Below are positions 59,101-64,000 of a stretch of DNA of 64,000 nt, piece after piece. A program made the translations under genes and the position numbers. The stretch is from contig NC_135414.1 in the NCBI RefSeq assembly GCF_051991245.1, positions 13,094,793-13,158,792 of the forward strand, given 5' to 3'. The stretch comes from Festucalex cinctus (Eukaryota; Chordata; Actinopteri; Syngnathiformes; Syngnathidae). Every line of letters begins with the position of its first letter. The stretch's first letter is position 1. The notes under the pieces were generated by a model, which searched no databases, had not been told where the DNA came from, and saw only the letters and a program-made list of their open reading frames with translations.

Positions 59101-60410
59101 TGTAATTAATTTCCCCTACAGAGTAGTCTTTAATAACCAGTGCCACCGGTCACCATTCAACATTCTTTCACGGCTTCTGCAGCAGCCAGATTGCCATAGA
59201 CAAGTGTTTGTCTGTGTGGCCCACTGAACTAAATGTAGACTTGCTGAGTAGCAGTTGTGGTTGATTTTTGTTTTAGGCAGACCTGGCAACAGTATGATGA
59301 ACTCTTTTCTTATACTGTATTCCAACCCAGCACCCACATTACAGTACTCATCAGTATCAGTACTTCCAGCACATTGTTATGAGAAATGACAATAACATCA
59401 TACTGAATATTTTGCCATTTTATGCAGCAGTTCCAAAAAAGCAAGTTACATAGATGGCTGAAAATGATTGTGGGATTGAGAGCTTCTAAAGTGTTAAGAT
59501 ATTATAAATCTTTTTCACATTGAATCTAAAAGAGGCCAGTGACTGACACAATATATTGAGGATTATACTGCATTCATTTCATGAGACATGGAGTTAAGTT
59601 TTCCTAGCTTTGCTTGCAGAAAACTGGGAGGTTCCCTGACAAAAATTTAACCATGAAAAATATGGCCATTCACGATGTCAACTGATTCCAGTAAGAGAGT
59701 TCATCTGAGCAAAAACATCTGTCTGGCTTGATGTAGTGAACACCACAATAGATCTAAGATGAATTTTTGGGCAGTCATTTCCTGTGAGAACTATCCAAAC
59801 AGTGCATAGCCAGTGTGGTCAAGCCTCGAGAGGCCACAAACATTCTTTAAACCAACTCCAACACTGACCTCCAGAGGCAGATGGCCATTTAATGGGACAC
59901 GTTATATATAAAGCACTGTTGTAGTGTTCAACTGAGATGCAAGAATCTAAAACAGTTGGATGAAGGTTTAAATATGAAATGTGAAACCTACATCACCATG
60001 AGGATTTTATTGCAATTTTTAGGGGGTCAAATCGGGAGATGAAGCCTTGAGGTCATAAACAAAGGTATCAAACTATTTCTGAGTAAGCAGTTCAGAGCTG
60101 AGCTAACAGTTTAAAAAAAAATACCATCTATATAAGAGATGGAGCAAGAAAATGTTGTTGTTACTGTTTTGGCATTGAACATTGGAAGTGTTTTGTAAAG
60201 GAACTATTTCTGTATGTCAACAGACTGACTGGGCGTGAGCTTGTCTTGAGTATGGAAATGTGCGTGTCTGTTTACTTACGCAGAGCGTCCCTCCACGTCA
60301 AGCTTTGTTGGGATGATACCCTTCTTGTTCAAAACAGCAGCCGTCTTGTCCACTTCACCTCGTTCCACTGCCTTCATCAGCCGATCATCGTACTTGTTCC
60401 AGTCTGTGTT
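37647..60410 (-). CDS. uaca: UACA (uveal autoantigen with coiled-coil domains and ankyrin repeats; nucling), 18 coding exons, 5' end incomplete
   Basis: Joined on the minus strand: 60410-60280, 55740-55652, 55094-55030, 49631-49574, 49487-49417, 48835-48729, 48088-47907, 47622-47585, 47159-47106, 46932-46825, 45218-45186, 43521-43432, 43287-43257, 43145-43096, 42859-40169, 39487-39335, 39100-39035, 37718-37647. All introns are GT-AG and all phases agree, giving 4089 nt or 1362 residues plus stop. Human UACA is about 1416 residues, so little is missing besides the first exon. Residues 1 to about 230 are ankyrin repeats (NALHLASRNG, GRTALHDA, GRTPLVLAT), then comes a linker, then about 1000 residues of heptad-rich coiled coil. 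The C-terminus GHMDEDVQAALLQII is near-identical to mammals. Known role in the family: a cytoskeletal and perinuclear scaffold that regulates stress-induced apoptosis through APAF1 and PAR-4; it is an autoantigen in Vogt-Koyanagi-Harada disease. RAI14 (ankycorbin) is the only close alternative, and the tail and DWNKYDDRLMKA start favour UACA. Confidence 0.97.
38440..38795 (-). repeat. Old reverse copy of the GGATGGAT interspersed repeat in a UACA intron
   Basis: TTTGCATATTTCTTTTCTGG, GGTTAATTGGAGACTACATT, CCCGCCTGTAAGTCAGCCGGG and the end TGGATAGCTGGATGGAT follow the order of the family in reverse orientation, with heavy divergence. It lies in the last intron (37719-39034). Confidence 0.5.
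39035..39100 (-). CDS. uaca: UACA penultimate exon
   Basis: 66 nt encoding DAERQHREVVSIYRTHLLSA then AQ. Acceptor ATTTAG, donor GTTAGT, phase 0 on both sides. Confidence 0.97.
39335..39487 (-). CDS. uaca: UACA exon, C-terminal coiled coil
   Basis: 153 nt, phase 0 on both sides, encoding ITELLSDVERLKQALNGLSQ then LAYTSNTPNKRQMQHIDTLQ. This is the most conserved part of the UACA tail. Acceptor TGTCAG, donor GTGAGT. Confidence 0.97.
39540..39680. repeat. MITE fragment (GTTGGGCACATTAC type)
   Basis: CGTTGGGCACATTACACTAC and ATTAGTTACAGTTACAAATT followed by CAACAAAGTAACTAAAATAAC resemble one end of a common teleost hAT-type MITE. Lies in a UACA intron. Confidence 0.45.
40169..42859 (-). CDS. uaca: UACA large coiled-coil exon
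   Basis: A single 2691-nt exon (897 codons, phase 0 on both sides) that carries most of the rod domain. It begins KLQNPAISRSLSKPFEKG and ends LTEAKDKK before the donor GTAAAC. Segments such as VKYEG/AKYEGASAEVG, MVPAEKFDNMKNLL, QKIELDTI and LSTIGDLQRRIQ are recognisable UACA sequence. Heptad repeats rich in E, K, Q and L run throughout, with no membrane segment or signal peptide. A [FY]-[VI]-[PS]-type motif recurs at about residues 576, 693, 806, 869 and 931. The open frame continues into the upstream intron to 43003, but the acceptor at 42859 and homology end the exon there. Confidence 0.97.
43096..43145 (-). CDS. uaca: UACA short exon
   Basis: 50 nt encoding KENILVKQAYSLDSDQ, aligning with mammalian RKEDMLLKQGQMYMADSQ. 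Acceptor TTACAG, donor GTAAGC; ends in phase 0. Confidence 0.92.
43257..43287 (-). CDS. uaca: UACA 31-nt microexon
   Basis: Encodes GDYSGQSVIK plus one base. Acceptor TTGCAG, donor GTTGAG. Phase 0 in and phase 1 out, completed by GA of the next exon. Equivalent to the poorly conserved mammalian SDHLGSGSHF region. Confidence 0.82.
43432..43521 (-). CDS. uaca: UACA exon, coiled coil
   Basis: 90 nt encoding KEQLKVLLSANEREGSRGLE then TVKVQLKSTM. It corresponds to mammalian EKLKSLLAAKEKQHEESLRT. Acceptor TATCAG. The donor that keeps the phase is GTCTGT, unusually weak; a better-looking GTGAAT four bases further in would break the frame. Confidence 0.88.
44812..44971. mobile_element. 160-bp MITE with 19-bp inverted ends
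   Basis: TTTAAAGGTGCAATGTGGA at the left and TCCACAATGCTCCTTTAAA at the right are inverted repeats with two mismatches. In a UACA intron; no coding potential. Confidence 0.65.
45186..45218 (-). CDS. uaca: UACA 33-nt microexon
   Basis: Encodes EKKTVEDSHRE, phase 0 on both sides. Acceptor TTTACAG, donor GTACAG. It sits alone between introns of about 1.6 kb and is positioned where mammals have the EEVMVADDLESE stretch. Accepted because of its splice sites, charge pattern and matching phases. Confidence 0.8.
46516..46630. mobile_element. Half-copy of the same palindromic MITE family in a UACA intron
   Basis: CAACTGTGACGTCATTTTCA, GTCGACAGCAAGATGCAAAA and TGGCCACC match one arm of the 20231-20508 hairpin. 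The other arm is not present. Lies in the intron between exons 46825-46932 and 45186-45218. Confidence 0.6.
46825..46932 (-). CDS. uaca: UACA exon, start of coiled coil
   Basis: 108 nt, phase 0 on both sides. It encodes DLERQNESLQETLRKYHLEQ then RALLDKVNLLQQQLTQ, closely matching the mammalian DLEIENEDLKERLRKIQQEQ segment. Acceptor TTTCAG, donor GTAAAT. Confidence 0.96.
47106..47159 (-). CDS. uaca: UACA short linker exon
   Basis: 54 nt, phase 0 on both sides, encoding SMERSDAMEVNRRDHIIL. Acceptor CCTCAG, donor GTAAGC. Skipping it would keep the frame. Confidence 0.88.
47585..47622 (-). CDS. uaca: UACA short linker exon
   Basis: 38-nt exon with acceptor TTCACAG and donor GTAATG. It encodes KEAAKVEQWRRQ, a charged linker between the ankyrin domain and coiled coil. 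It corresponds in position to the mammalian segment ending RELWKKG. Phases fit both neighbours exactly. Confidence 0.88.
47907..48088 (-). CDS. uaca: UACA exon, last ankyrin repeats
   Basis: 182 nt. It encodes TALILGCEYGCKDAVEVLLK and then a final degenerate repeat, GHDAFHYARLSKNPELVSL. Acceptor CTTAG, donor GTGAGA, phase 2 in and phase 1 out. It closes the ankyrin domain at about residue 234 of the joined product. Confidence 0.96.
48729..48835 (-). CDS. uaca: UACA exon, ankyrin repeat
   Basis: 107 nt encoding DGRTPLVLATQMCHPRICQL then LVERGADISVRDKQK. Acceptor TGTAG; the donor is GTAGGA after a 7-A run, which places the splice so that the K codon is completed by the next exon. A homopolymer at the exon end makes this boundary prone to sequencing or annotation error. 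Confidence 0.94.
49417..49487 (-). CDS. uaca: UACA exon, ankyrin repeat
   Basis: 71 nt encoding MAGCSSSVKLLCDSGASVNA then SDF, the second helix of an ankyrin repeat and the start of the next loop. Acceptor CACAG, donor GTAAGA; ends in phase 0. Confidence 0.94.
49574..49631 (-). CDS. uaca: UACA exon, ankyrin repeat
   Basis: 58 nt encoding HNCPVGNVDLQGRTALHDA. Acceptor CTAG, donor GTAAGG, phase 0 in and phase 1 out. The next intron is only 86 bp. Confidence 0.95.
49632..52179. other. UACA intron, 5' part of the largest intron by coordinate
   Basis: AT-rich intronic DNA with the MITE end at 49913 and a 15-A run near 51270. 51600-51760 contains G-rich runs. Nothing coding is recognised. Confidence 0.5.
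49913..50060. repeat. MITE left end (AGGGGTCACCAACC type)
   Basis: GAAGGGGTCACCAACCTTTTT and AGAGCTACAGCTTGCGTACT resemble the left terminus of a common teleost hAT-type MITE. The expected reverse terminus was not found downstream, so this is truncated. Confidence 0.45.
52180..52437 (-). repeat. tRNA-derived SINE
   Basis: On the minus strand it reads CTCAGACGGTAGAGCCAGTC (A-box-like), then GGTCCGATGTTCGATTGCC (B-box-like), then TGTCCTTGGGCAAGACACTTC and a tail ending GCCACCACCAGGGTTTG. This is the order of a widespread fish SINE. In the 5.4-kb UACA intron. Confidence 0.55.
52665..52965 (+). pseudogene. LINE ORF2 C-terminal fragment
   Basis: GAAGAGAGCATTCAGTTTTG, GCCCCCACAGCCTGGAACTC and AACAGACTGAAGTAAAGCTC translate to a KRAFSFAAP-AWN-LQTE-KLS pattern, typical of the carboxyl end of teleost LINE ORF2. 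The matching 3' end is at 54650-54775, so later insertions (52974-53045 repeat and the 53207-54640 element) split it. Confidence 0.55.
52974..53045 (+). repeat. Interspersed repeat fragment (TCAACTTTATTTAT type)
   Basis: CTCAACTCAACTTTATTTAT then CAAAGTGCTGTACATGAAAC. Second copy of the repeat head seen at 12897, inserted in the LINE relic at 52665. Confidence 0.45.
53124..53152. repeat. T homopolymer tract
   Basis: Near-uninterrupted poly(T) in the UACA intron just before the hAT-like element at 53207. Confidence 0.9.
53207..54640. mobile_element. hAT-like element, 1434 bp, carrying unexplained cargo
   Basis: Ends TAAGGCTGTGAGTTTAAAC and (reverse) TAGTGCTGTTAGGCGATTAA are imperfect inverted repeats. 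Flanks AGTGAAAT (53199-53206) and ATTGAAAT (54641-54648) match at 7 of 8. The terminal regions are AT-rich, but 53240-54060 is a balanced-composition, complex sequence unlike other MITEs here, with a 59-codon ORF and a strong splice donor. Confidence 0.6.
53318..53497 (+). CDS. 59-codon ORF in the hAT-like element, ending at a GTAAGT donor (hypothetical)
   Basis: ATG in the context GCGGTAATGG opens a frame beginning MVSDFFQKRSIVMEM, continuing through KTPGSLLDYFPLVQHQ and stopping at 53497. GG/GTAAGT at 53493/53494 is a near-ideal splice donor just before the stop, so it may be a first exon captured by, or belonging to, the transposon. I recognise no domain. Composition and complexity exceed the surroundings, but there is no proof of expression. 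It could be an eroded transposase exon. Confidence 0.3.
   Translation: MVSDFFQKRSIVMEMYHAFEHKSFLEEKRFISKTPGSLLDYFPLVQHQTRTRVTERCQG
54650..54775 (+). repeat. LINE 3' end with AATAAA
   Basis: CTGTTCACCTCTTGGCCAGG, TAACCCTTGTAAAAGAGATT and TTTATCTGGTTAAATAAAAG match a widespread teleost LINE 3' terminus. It lies directly after the hAT-like element that interrupts it. Confidence 0.6.
55030..55094 (-). CDS. uaca: UACA exon, ankyrin repeat
   Basis: 65 nt encoding KNALHLASRNGHSLCVQKLL plus Q, matching the mammalian NALHLAAKYGHALCLQKLLQ segment. Donor GTAGAG, acceptor TATAG. Ends in phase 0 and is followed by the largest intron of the gene (5398 bp). Confidence 0.96.
55652..55740 (-). CDS. uaca: UACA exon, ankyrin repeat
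   Basis: 89 nt with GTGAGT donor. It translates to FHLAATRGHLDCLNLILSHS followed by ADVTATDATG, a canonical ankyrin helix-turn-helix with the GxTxLHxA-like signature. Phase 2 in and phase 1 out. It is separated from the preceding exon by a 4.5-kb intron carrying a LINE relic. Confidence 0.96.
55741..57008. other. UACA intron, no recognised feature
   Basis: Unique intronic sequence. 56100-56300 is more GC-rich but has no ORF of note. Confidence 0.5.
57009..58360 (+). pseudogene. Non-LTR retrotransposon (LINE) relic with endonuclease and RT pieces
   Basis: 57009-57550 encodes an endonuclease-domain start (VLLPMGSPPVRLAK; then AYAPNSSSEYP and VVLLGDFNTQVDND). After a large internal deletion, 57650-58330 encodes GKAPGVDEIHPEFLKAL, EEQCGFRHGRGTMDQLYTL, FVDLEKAFDRVPRGALWGG and LRQGCPLSLILF. 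These are reverse-transcriptase blocks in broken frames. It ends with a GGATGGATGGATGG tail at 58332-58353, as this fish LINE family does. Inserted antisense to UACA in its 4.5-kb intron. The catalytic FADD block is missing. Confidence 0.85.
58366..58690 (-). mobile_element. Tc1/mariner-type transposon fragment in a UACA intron
   Basis: TTGGTGCCTGCAATACATTC, TTTTCAATGGGAGACATGTC and TGGACTGCTTGGCAGGCCAG resemble, in reverse complement, a Tc1/mariner-type element common in fish. Only one end is present and the copy stops near 58690. No open frame. Confidence 0.5.
58691..60279. other. UACA intron, no recognised feature
   Basis: Unique AT-rich intronic sequence up to the donor GTAAGT of the exon at 60280. 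Confidence 0.5.
60280..60410 (-). CDS. uaca: UACA exon 2 (first conserved coding exon)
   Basis: 131 nt. It reads NTDWNKYDDRLMKAVERGEV and then TKLDVEGRSA, the start of the shared UACA ankyrin domain. The donor is GTAAGT and the exon ends with two bases of a codon. Two AG acceptors lie 7 bp apart: after 60411, and after 60404, where the exon would begin AC-TGG. Known mammalian isoforms diverge just before the D of DWN, which favours the inner acceptor (exon end 60403) and a phase-1 upstream exon. Confidence 0.93.
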
Positions 60411-62017
60411 CTAACAACAACAACAAAAACAACACACAGCTATCGGAGATGTAGTATTGGACAATGATTGTTTAGAAAATAGTTTAACAGCGTAAACGTA
60501 TCAGTGATTGGGAGCTACAAACCTTTTTTTGTAATTGCGTAGTTTAAAATAAATGAACAATGTTGTAGAGGCACAAACACATACAAAGCCAGGTGAAATA
60601 TAACACTGTGATACACTTTGTATATTAAGTAAATTACGGCGAGTGAGAATGGAAACTTGTTTGTTGGATTTGGCTGCCAACCACCAAAACATATTAACAT
60701 TTAGAATCATTTTGCCATTTACCATCATTAGGTCAATCACAGCATTTTTCTTTTATACAGGGATGAAACAAGCAGCATTTATTAGTTGTTTTTAGAAAGG
60801 AGTACCTACAAAGTGCATGGAGGTGCATTTCAGCCAGCGGCTCATCTTGGGTGAGTGGAGCTGGTCCTTGCACCGTGCTACCGAAAAGGTTGCCAGCGTT
60901 CCGGTTTAAAAAAACAAAAACAAAAATTGAGGGCAAAAAAAAAGTATAAAATTCTCGTACATGCACTCAACCAGTGAGTGCAAGAAAAAAAAAAGTTTGG
61001 AGCAGAGGTCCTCTTATGAAAGGCTCATCCTCTGGAGTGTTCTTCATTTGAGGAATATTCAAGCATTCCTGGGTTCCTTACAGGCTCTACCTGTAAGTTC
61101 AGCACTGCACAGCAGTCGATTCTTAAAGGGAGGATAAGGAAGAGTGGAAGAGGAGGAAAGAAATGGAGGTGGAGAAGCAGTAGGGCCAGCCCCTGCCAGC
61201 CTTGGGACCTGCCCTGGCCGGCAACTGCAACTCCTCCTCGGGGGGGAAAGTCAGCTCAGCTTGGCTACTTCTCAACTCCACCAAATGTCTTCCGCCACGC
61301 TCGTCAAAATCTTACACGAGTTGCCTTACTCAGTTTTCTTTTTGACAGTCTTCCTCCTCTTCTCTGGACTGCTTTCAGTCTGCCTGCAGACCCTGGAAGC
61401 AGACTGCTTATTAAGAGAGCCTCTCTCTTTCCCAGCTTCTTTTCACTGTCAGCCTTAACCCTCAACAAATGGCAAGGTCAGTCAAGCTCAATGGGGTAAA
61501 TATGTGGGCTCTACAGTTTAAAATATCACCCCCTCCCTAGTAAATAGCAGTGGTGCAGACAGCAAGCAGACTGGCTACCTCTTTTTTTGACTTGCAAACC
61601 TTTCTATAGTGACTGATTGGAAGACAGGAGCCAAGAATACATTCTGCACATTACTGCACTGTGAGTAATGGCTATATAGTCTCCACTCCCAGCACGAAAG
61701 AAGGCCGTCAAAAGACACTGCTTACATTACAGCCCCCACCGTATCCCTTACTTGTTTTCATCTGCAAATAATGTCAGAGGGGGATTAGGGTTTGCACATT
61801 TGAAAAGGGTCCTGGCATTGACACTCATAGCATATTAGCTGGGCAAAGGCTGCTGTTGACCCTCCAACGAGAGAGAGAGGGAGGTGCTTTTGCAAAGCCC
61901 CGCGATCAGAGTTCCACGGTAGCAAGGTTAAAAGTCAACCTTTTTACAACCAGCTGTCTGAGACTGCAGCTCAGTTACAAACTAATAACGTCACAGACAG
62001 AGTTCAGAGTTCACTTG
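60411..62017. other. Upstream or first-intron sequence of UACA
   Basis: No confident first exon or CpG-island promoter. A weak candidate exon on the minus strand at 61047-60972 begins MKNTPEDEPFIRG and ends ACTG/GTTGAG in the phase required by the inner acceptor at 60403. It contains a 10-T run and resembles no known UACA start. A 104-codon plus ORF (61144-61458) is unrecognised. Confidence 0.35.
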
Positions 62018-62025
62018 ATTACATG

Positions 62026-62449
62026 TAGTGATGCACGATATCGGTGGTCGATAATTATCGGCACTTATCGACCATTTTGACGTCAAACAGATAAACCAGA
62101 TAATAGAGAAATCTGCTGATAATTATCGGCAATTTGATTTCATACAGATAAACCAGATAATAAAGAAATCCATCAATAATTATAGACATGCAACGTTGGT
62201 CCATCTGTTATGTTTGTGGCTCATATCAATAAAATTAAGCTTCATGGTGCTTTACATACAATGAAACATTGTACAAAGTTTATACAATGTTTCAATGTAT
62301 TTGTTAGACTTATAGTAGCACTTGAAAGCATATTTGTATACAAATTAATTTTGCAAACAATTTTGCTCACTTATCGGTTATCGACATCGGCACCTCTAAA
62401 TTATTGGTTTATCGGTATCGGTTGAAAATAGCATTATCGTGCATCCCTA
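62026..62449. mobile_element. hAT-like MITE, 424 bp
   Basis: Ends TAGTGATGCACGATATCGG and ATTATCGTGCATCCCTA form terminal inverted repeats. Flanks ATTACATG (62018-62025) and ATTACGTG (62450-62457) match at 7 of 8. Interior ATCGG/CCGAT-rich, no ORF. Related in style to 6775-7598. Confidence 0.75.
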
Positions 62450-62457
62450 ATTACGTG

Positions 62458-63235
62458 AAAAGTCATGTAAAAATAAGAGTGAAAGAGATGAGGAGGATAG
62501 TTAACTGACAAAATTTTCAGGTCGTCAGAGCCGACTCGTGTTACTGGCTTCTGCTCAGAAGTGGTGTAAACCGAGTGGCCATCAGATCCACAAACATGTA
62601 CAATCCTCCTCAACAACACATGCAATGACATATGAAGAAGTGGGTGTCAATTTACGAAAGCTGCTCAGCCTAGCATGGAGACAAAGGTGCCAAAATGGCA
62701 CCTAGTCACACAACATACAGTAGAGCACATCACGTAAATATCTCAGGCGAGTTGATTGTGTGTGTATTTGTTAGTCAGTCTGTTTATGTACTAGTTATAA
62801 TAGGACTGTTAGCAACCAAAAAAACAACCTTGTTACTTTTGAGGAGAGCTTAGCTGCAATATAGACAAATACAACACACATTTTCAGTAAACTTGTACCA
62901 TATAATATCCATCCATTGTGGATTACAAGCACACAAACTAGTAATGTCAAAGCAGTTCCTCACTACCACATCCTTGTAAATCAACGTACTTGTACTGGTG
63001 GCGGATGGGGTGTCAGAGCAACAACATTAAGAAACTTCATTCGTGTGTTTTTCCTTGGTGCTTGTTTTAGTGAAGGTGGTGCACGTCCTACAATGCATTT
63101 CGGATATTTCTCTCACCAAGACTCAAATGTGTTCAAACAAGTAAATATTTCAACTTAGAGTTTTGTATTTGTTACATTTGTATTGCTTCAAGACACAACA
63201 CACAATCATATGACTTCTTAACAATTGTTATGCCC
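62458..63235. other. No recognised gene
   Basis: Unique AT-rich DNA before the Tc1-like relic. Possibly UACA intron 1 if the first exon lies beyond the window. Confidence 0.4.
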
Positions 63236-64000
63236 ATCCTGAGTAACAACATTTTAGCAAAACACGATAAAAAGGATATTGCCTCCTCAACTGTGAAGGA
63301 AAAGCTTTTTACACAACCCCAAGCATAAAGTATGGAATCACCAGTGATGAGTCACAAATCTGCATTGGACATGGTGATAACGCTGGAACTTTTGTTTGGT
63401 GCCGTTCCAGTGAGATTTACAGAGGACTGCCTAAATAAAACATCAAAATTCCCACAGTCCTTGATTGTATGGGGCTGCATGCCAGGCAAAGGCACTGGGG
63501 AGATGGCTGTGGTTAAATTTTCTAAAATTGCACAAGTTTACATTGACATTTTGGACAGCTTTCTTATCCCTTCAAGAGAAAAATGTTTGGTGATGAAATC
63601 ATTTTCCAAGATAACAATGCATCAAGCCACAGAGCAAAAACTGTGAAAGCATTCCTTGGAGAAAGACGCATCCAGTCAATGTCATGGCCTGCAAATAGCC
63701 CAGATCTCAACCCAATTGAAAACCTGTGGTGGAAATTGAAATAAATGGTCCACAGCAAGGCTCCGACCTGCAAAGATGATCTGGTGTAAATGCAATCAAA
63801 GAGAGTTGGCACCAGATTGATGACGAATACTGTTTGTCACTCATCAAGTCCATGCCTCAAGAGACTGCAAGAGGTGGTGCAACTAAATACTAGTGATGTG
63901 TTTTGATTGTTTTTTTCTTTGTCTGTTTTTCATGATTTCATAATTTTTTCCCTCAGAATGGAGTGATTCCATATTCATTTCCCTGCACTTGCTCTATAAA
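63236..64000 (+). pseudogene. Tc1/mariner-like transposase relic, continues past window end
   Basis: GVMKS-like and LIVWGCMPGKGTGEMAVV segments lead into a +1-shifted frame reading DEIIFQDNNASSHRAKTVKA and then MSWPANSPDLNPIENLWWKL, the transposase catalytic core. The D of QDN and E of IEN are 35 residues apart. Frameshift near 63585 and a stop after LKW-like sequence show that it is dead. The terminal ATTTTTTCCCTCAGAATGG and CACTTGCTCTATAAA probably approach the 3' inverted repeat. Confidence 0.75.

Noticed and set aside
60811..60966. Minus ORF with MHLHAL before a GTACTC as UACA first exon
   Set aside because: It would end in phase 2, incompatible with either acceptor of the next exon, and the in-phase reading hits a stop.

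Overview
This window looks like part of a spiny-rayed teleost (percomorph-like) nuclear genome. The evidence is one vertebrate multi-exon gene with short, fish-sized introns, set in AT-rich DNA full of hAT-type and Tc1/mariner-type DNA elements, palindromic MITEs, decayed LINE pieces, tRNA-like SINE heads and GGATGGAT-type simple repeats common in this group. I cannot name the species.

Gene content. One protein-coding gene is certain: UACA (uveal autoantigen with coiled-coil domains and ankyrin repeats, also called nucling), on the minus strand between 60410 and the stop codon at 37647. Eighteen coding exons could be joined with correct splice sites and phases. They give 1362 residues in this window: an N-terminal ankyrin domain (7 exons, 60410 to 47907), a linker made of short exons (47622 to 43096), one large coiled-coil exon (42859 to 40169, 897 codons), and three small conserved C-terminal exons ending at 37647. 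The extreme N-terminus (one alternative first exon plus promoter) was not found with confidence and may lie beyond 64000.

Layout. 1-35,500 is a gene desert downstream of UACA. It holds transposable elements and unique AT-rich DNA with some stretches that could be conserved regulatory DNA. Its most striking object is a 2.84-kb GC-rich retroposon-like insertion (20820-23655). It has a perfect 16-bp target-site duplication and an A-rich tail, and it sits inside a hAT-like MITE (20549-24040) that has its own 10-bp duplication. Other well-delimited elements are hAT-like copies at 6775-7598, 10632-11432, 15106-15989 and 28856-29265, hairpin MITEs at 14011-14339, 16000-16179 and 20231-20508, and a Tc1-like copy (about 29860-31990) interrupted by a 975-bp element. 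35,500-37,646 probably contains the UACA 3' UTR. 37,647-60,410 is UACA; its large introns hold a LINE relic, a hAT-like element with an unexplained ORF-plus-splice-donor cargo (53207-54640), a SINE and an endonuclease/reverse-transcriptase LINE relic (57009-58360). 60,411-64,000 is UACA upstream or intron-1 DNA with another hAT-like MITE (62026-62449) and a Tc1/mariner transposase relic running off the window end.

Family names and comparisons with human UACA come from memory of the family. Exon ends, phases, inverted repeats and target-site duplications were read directly from the sequence.
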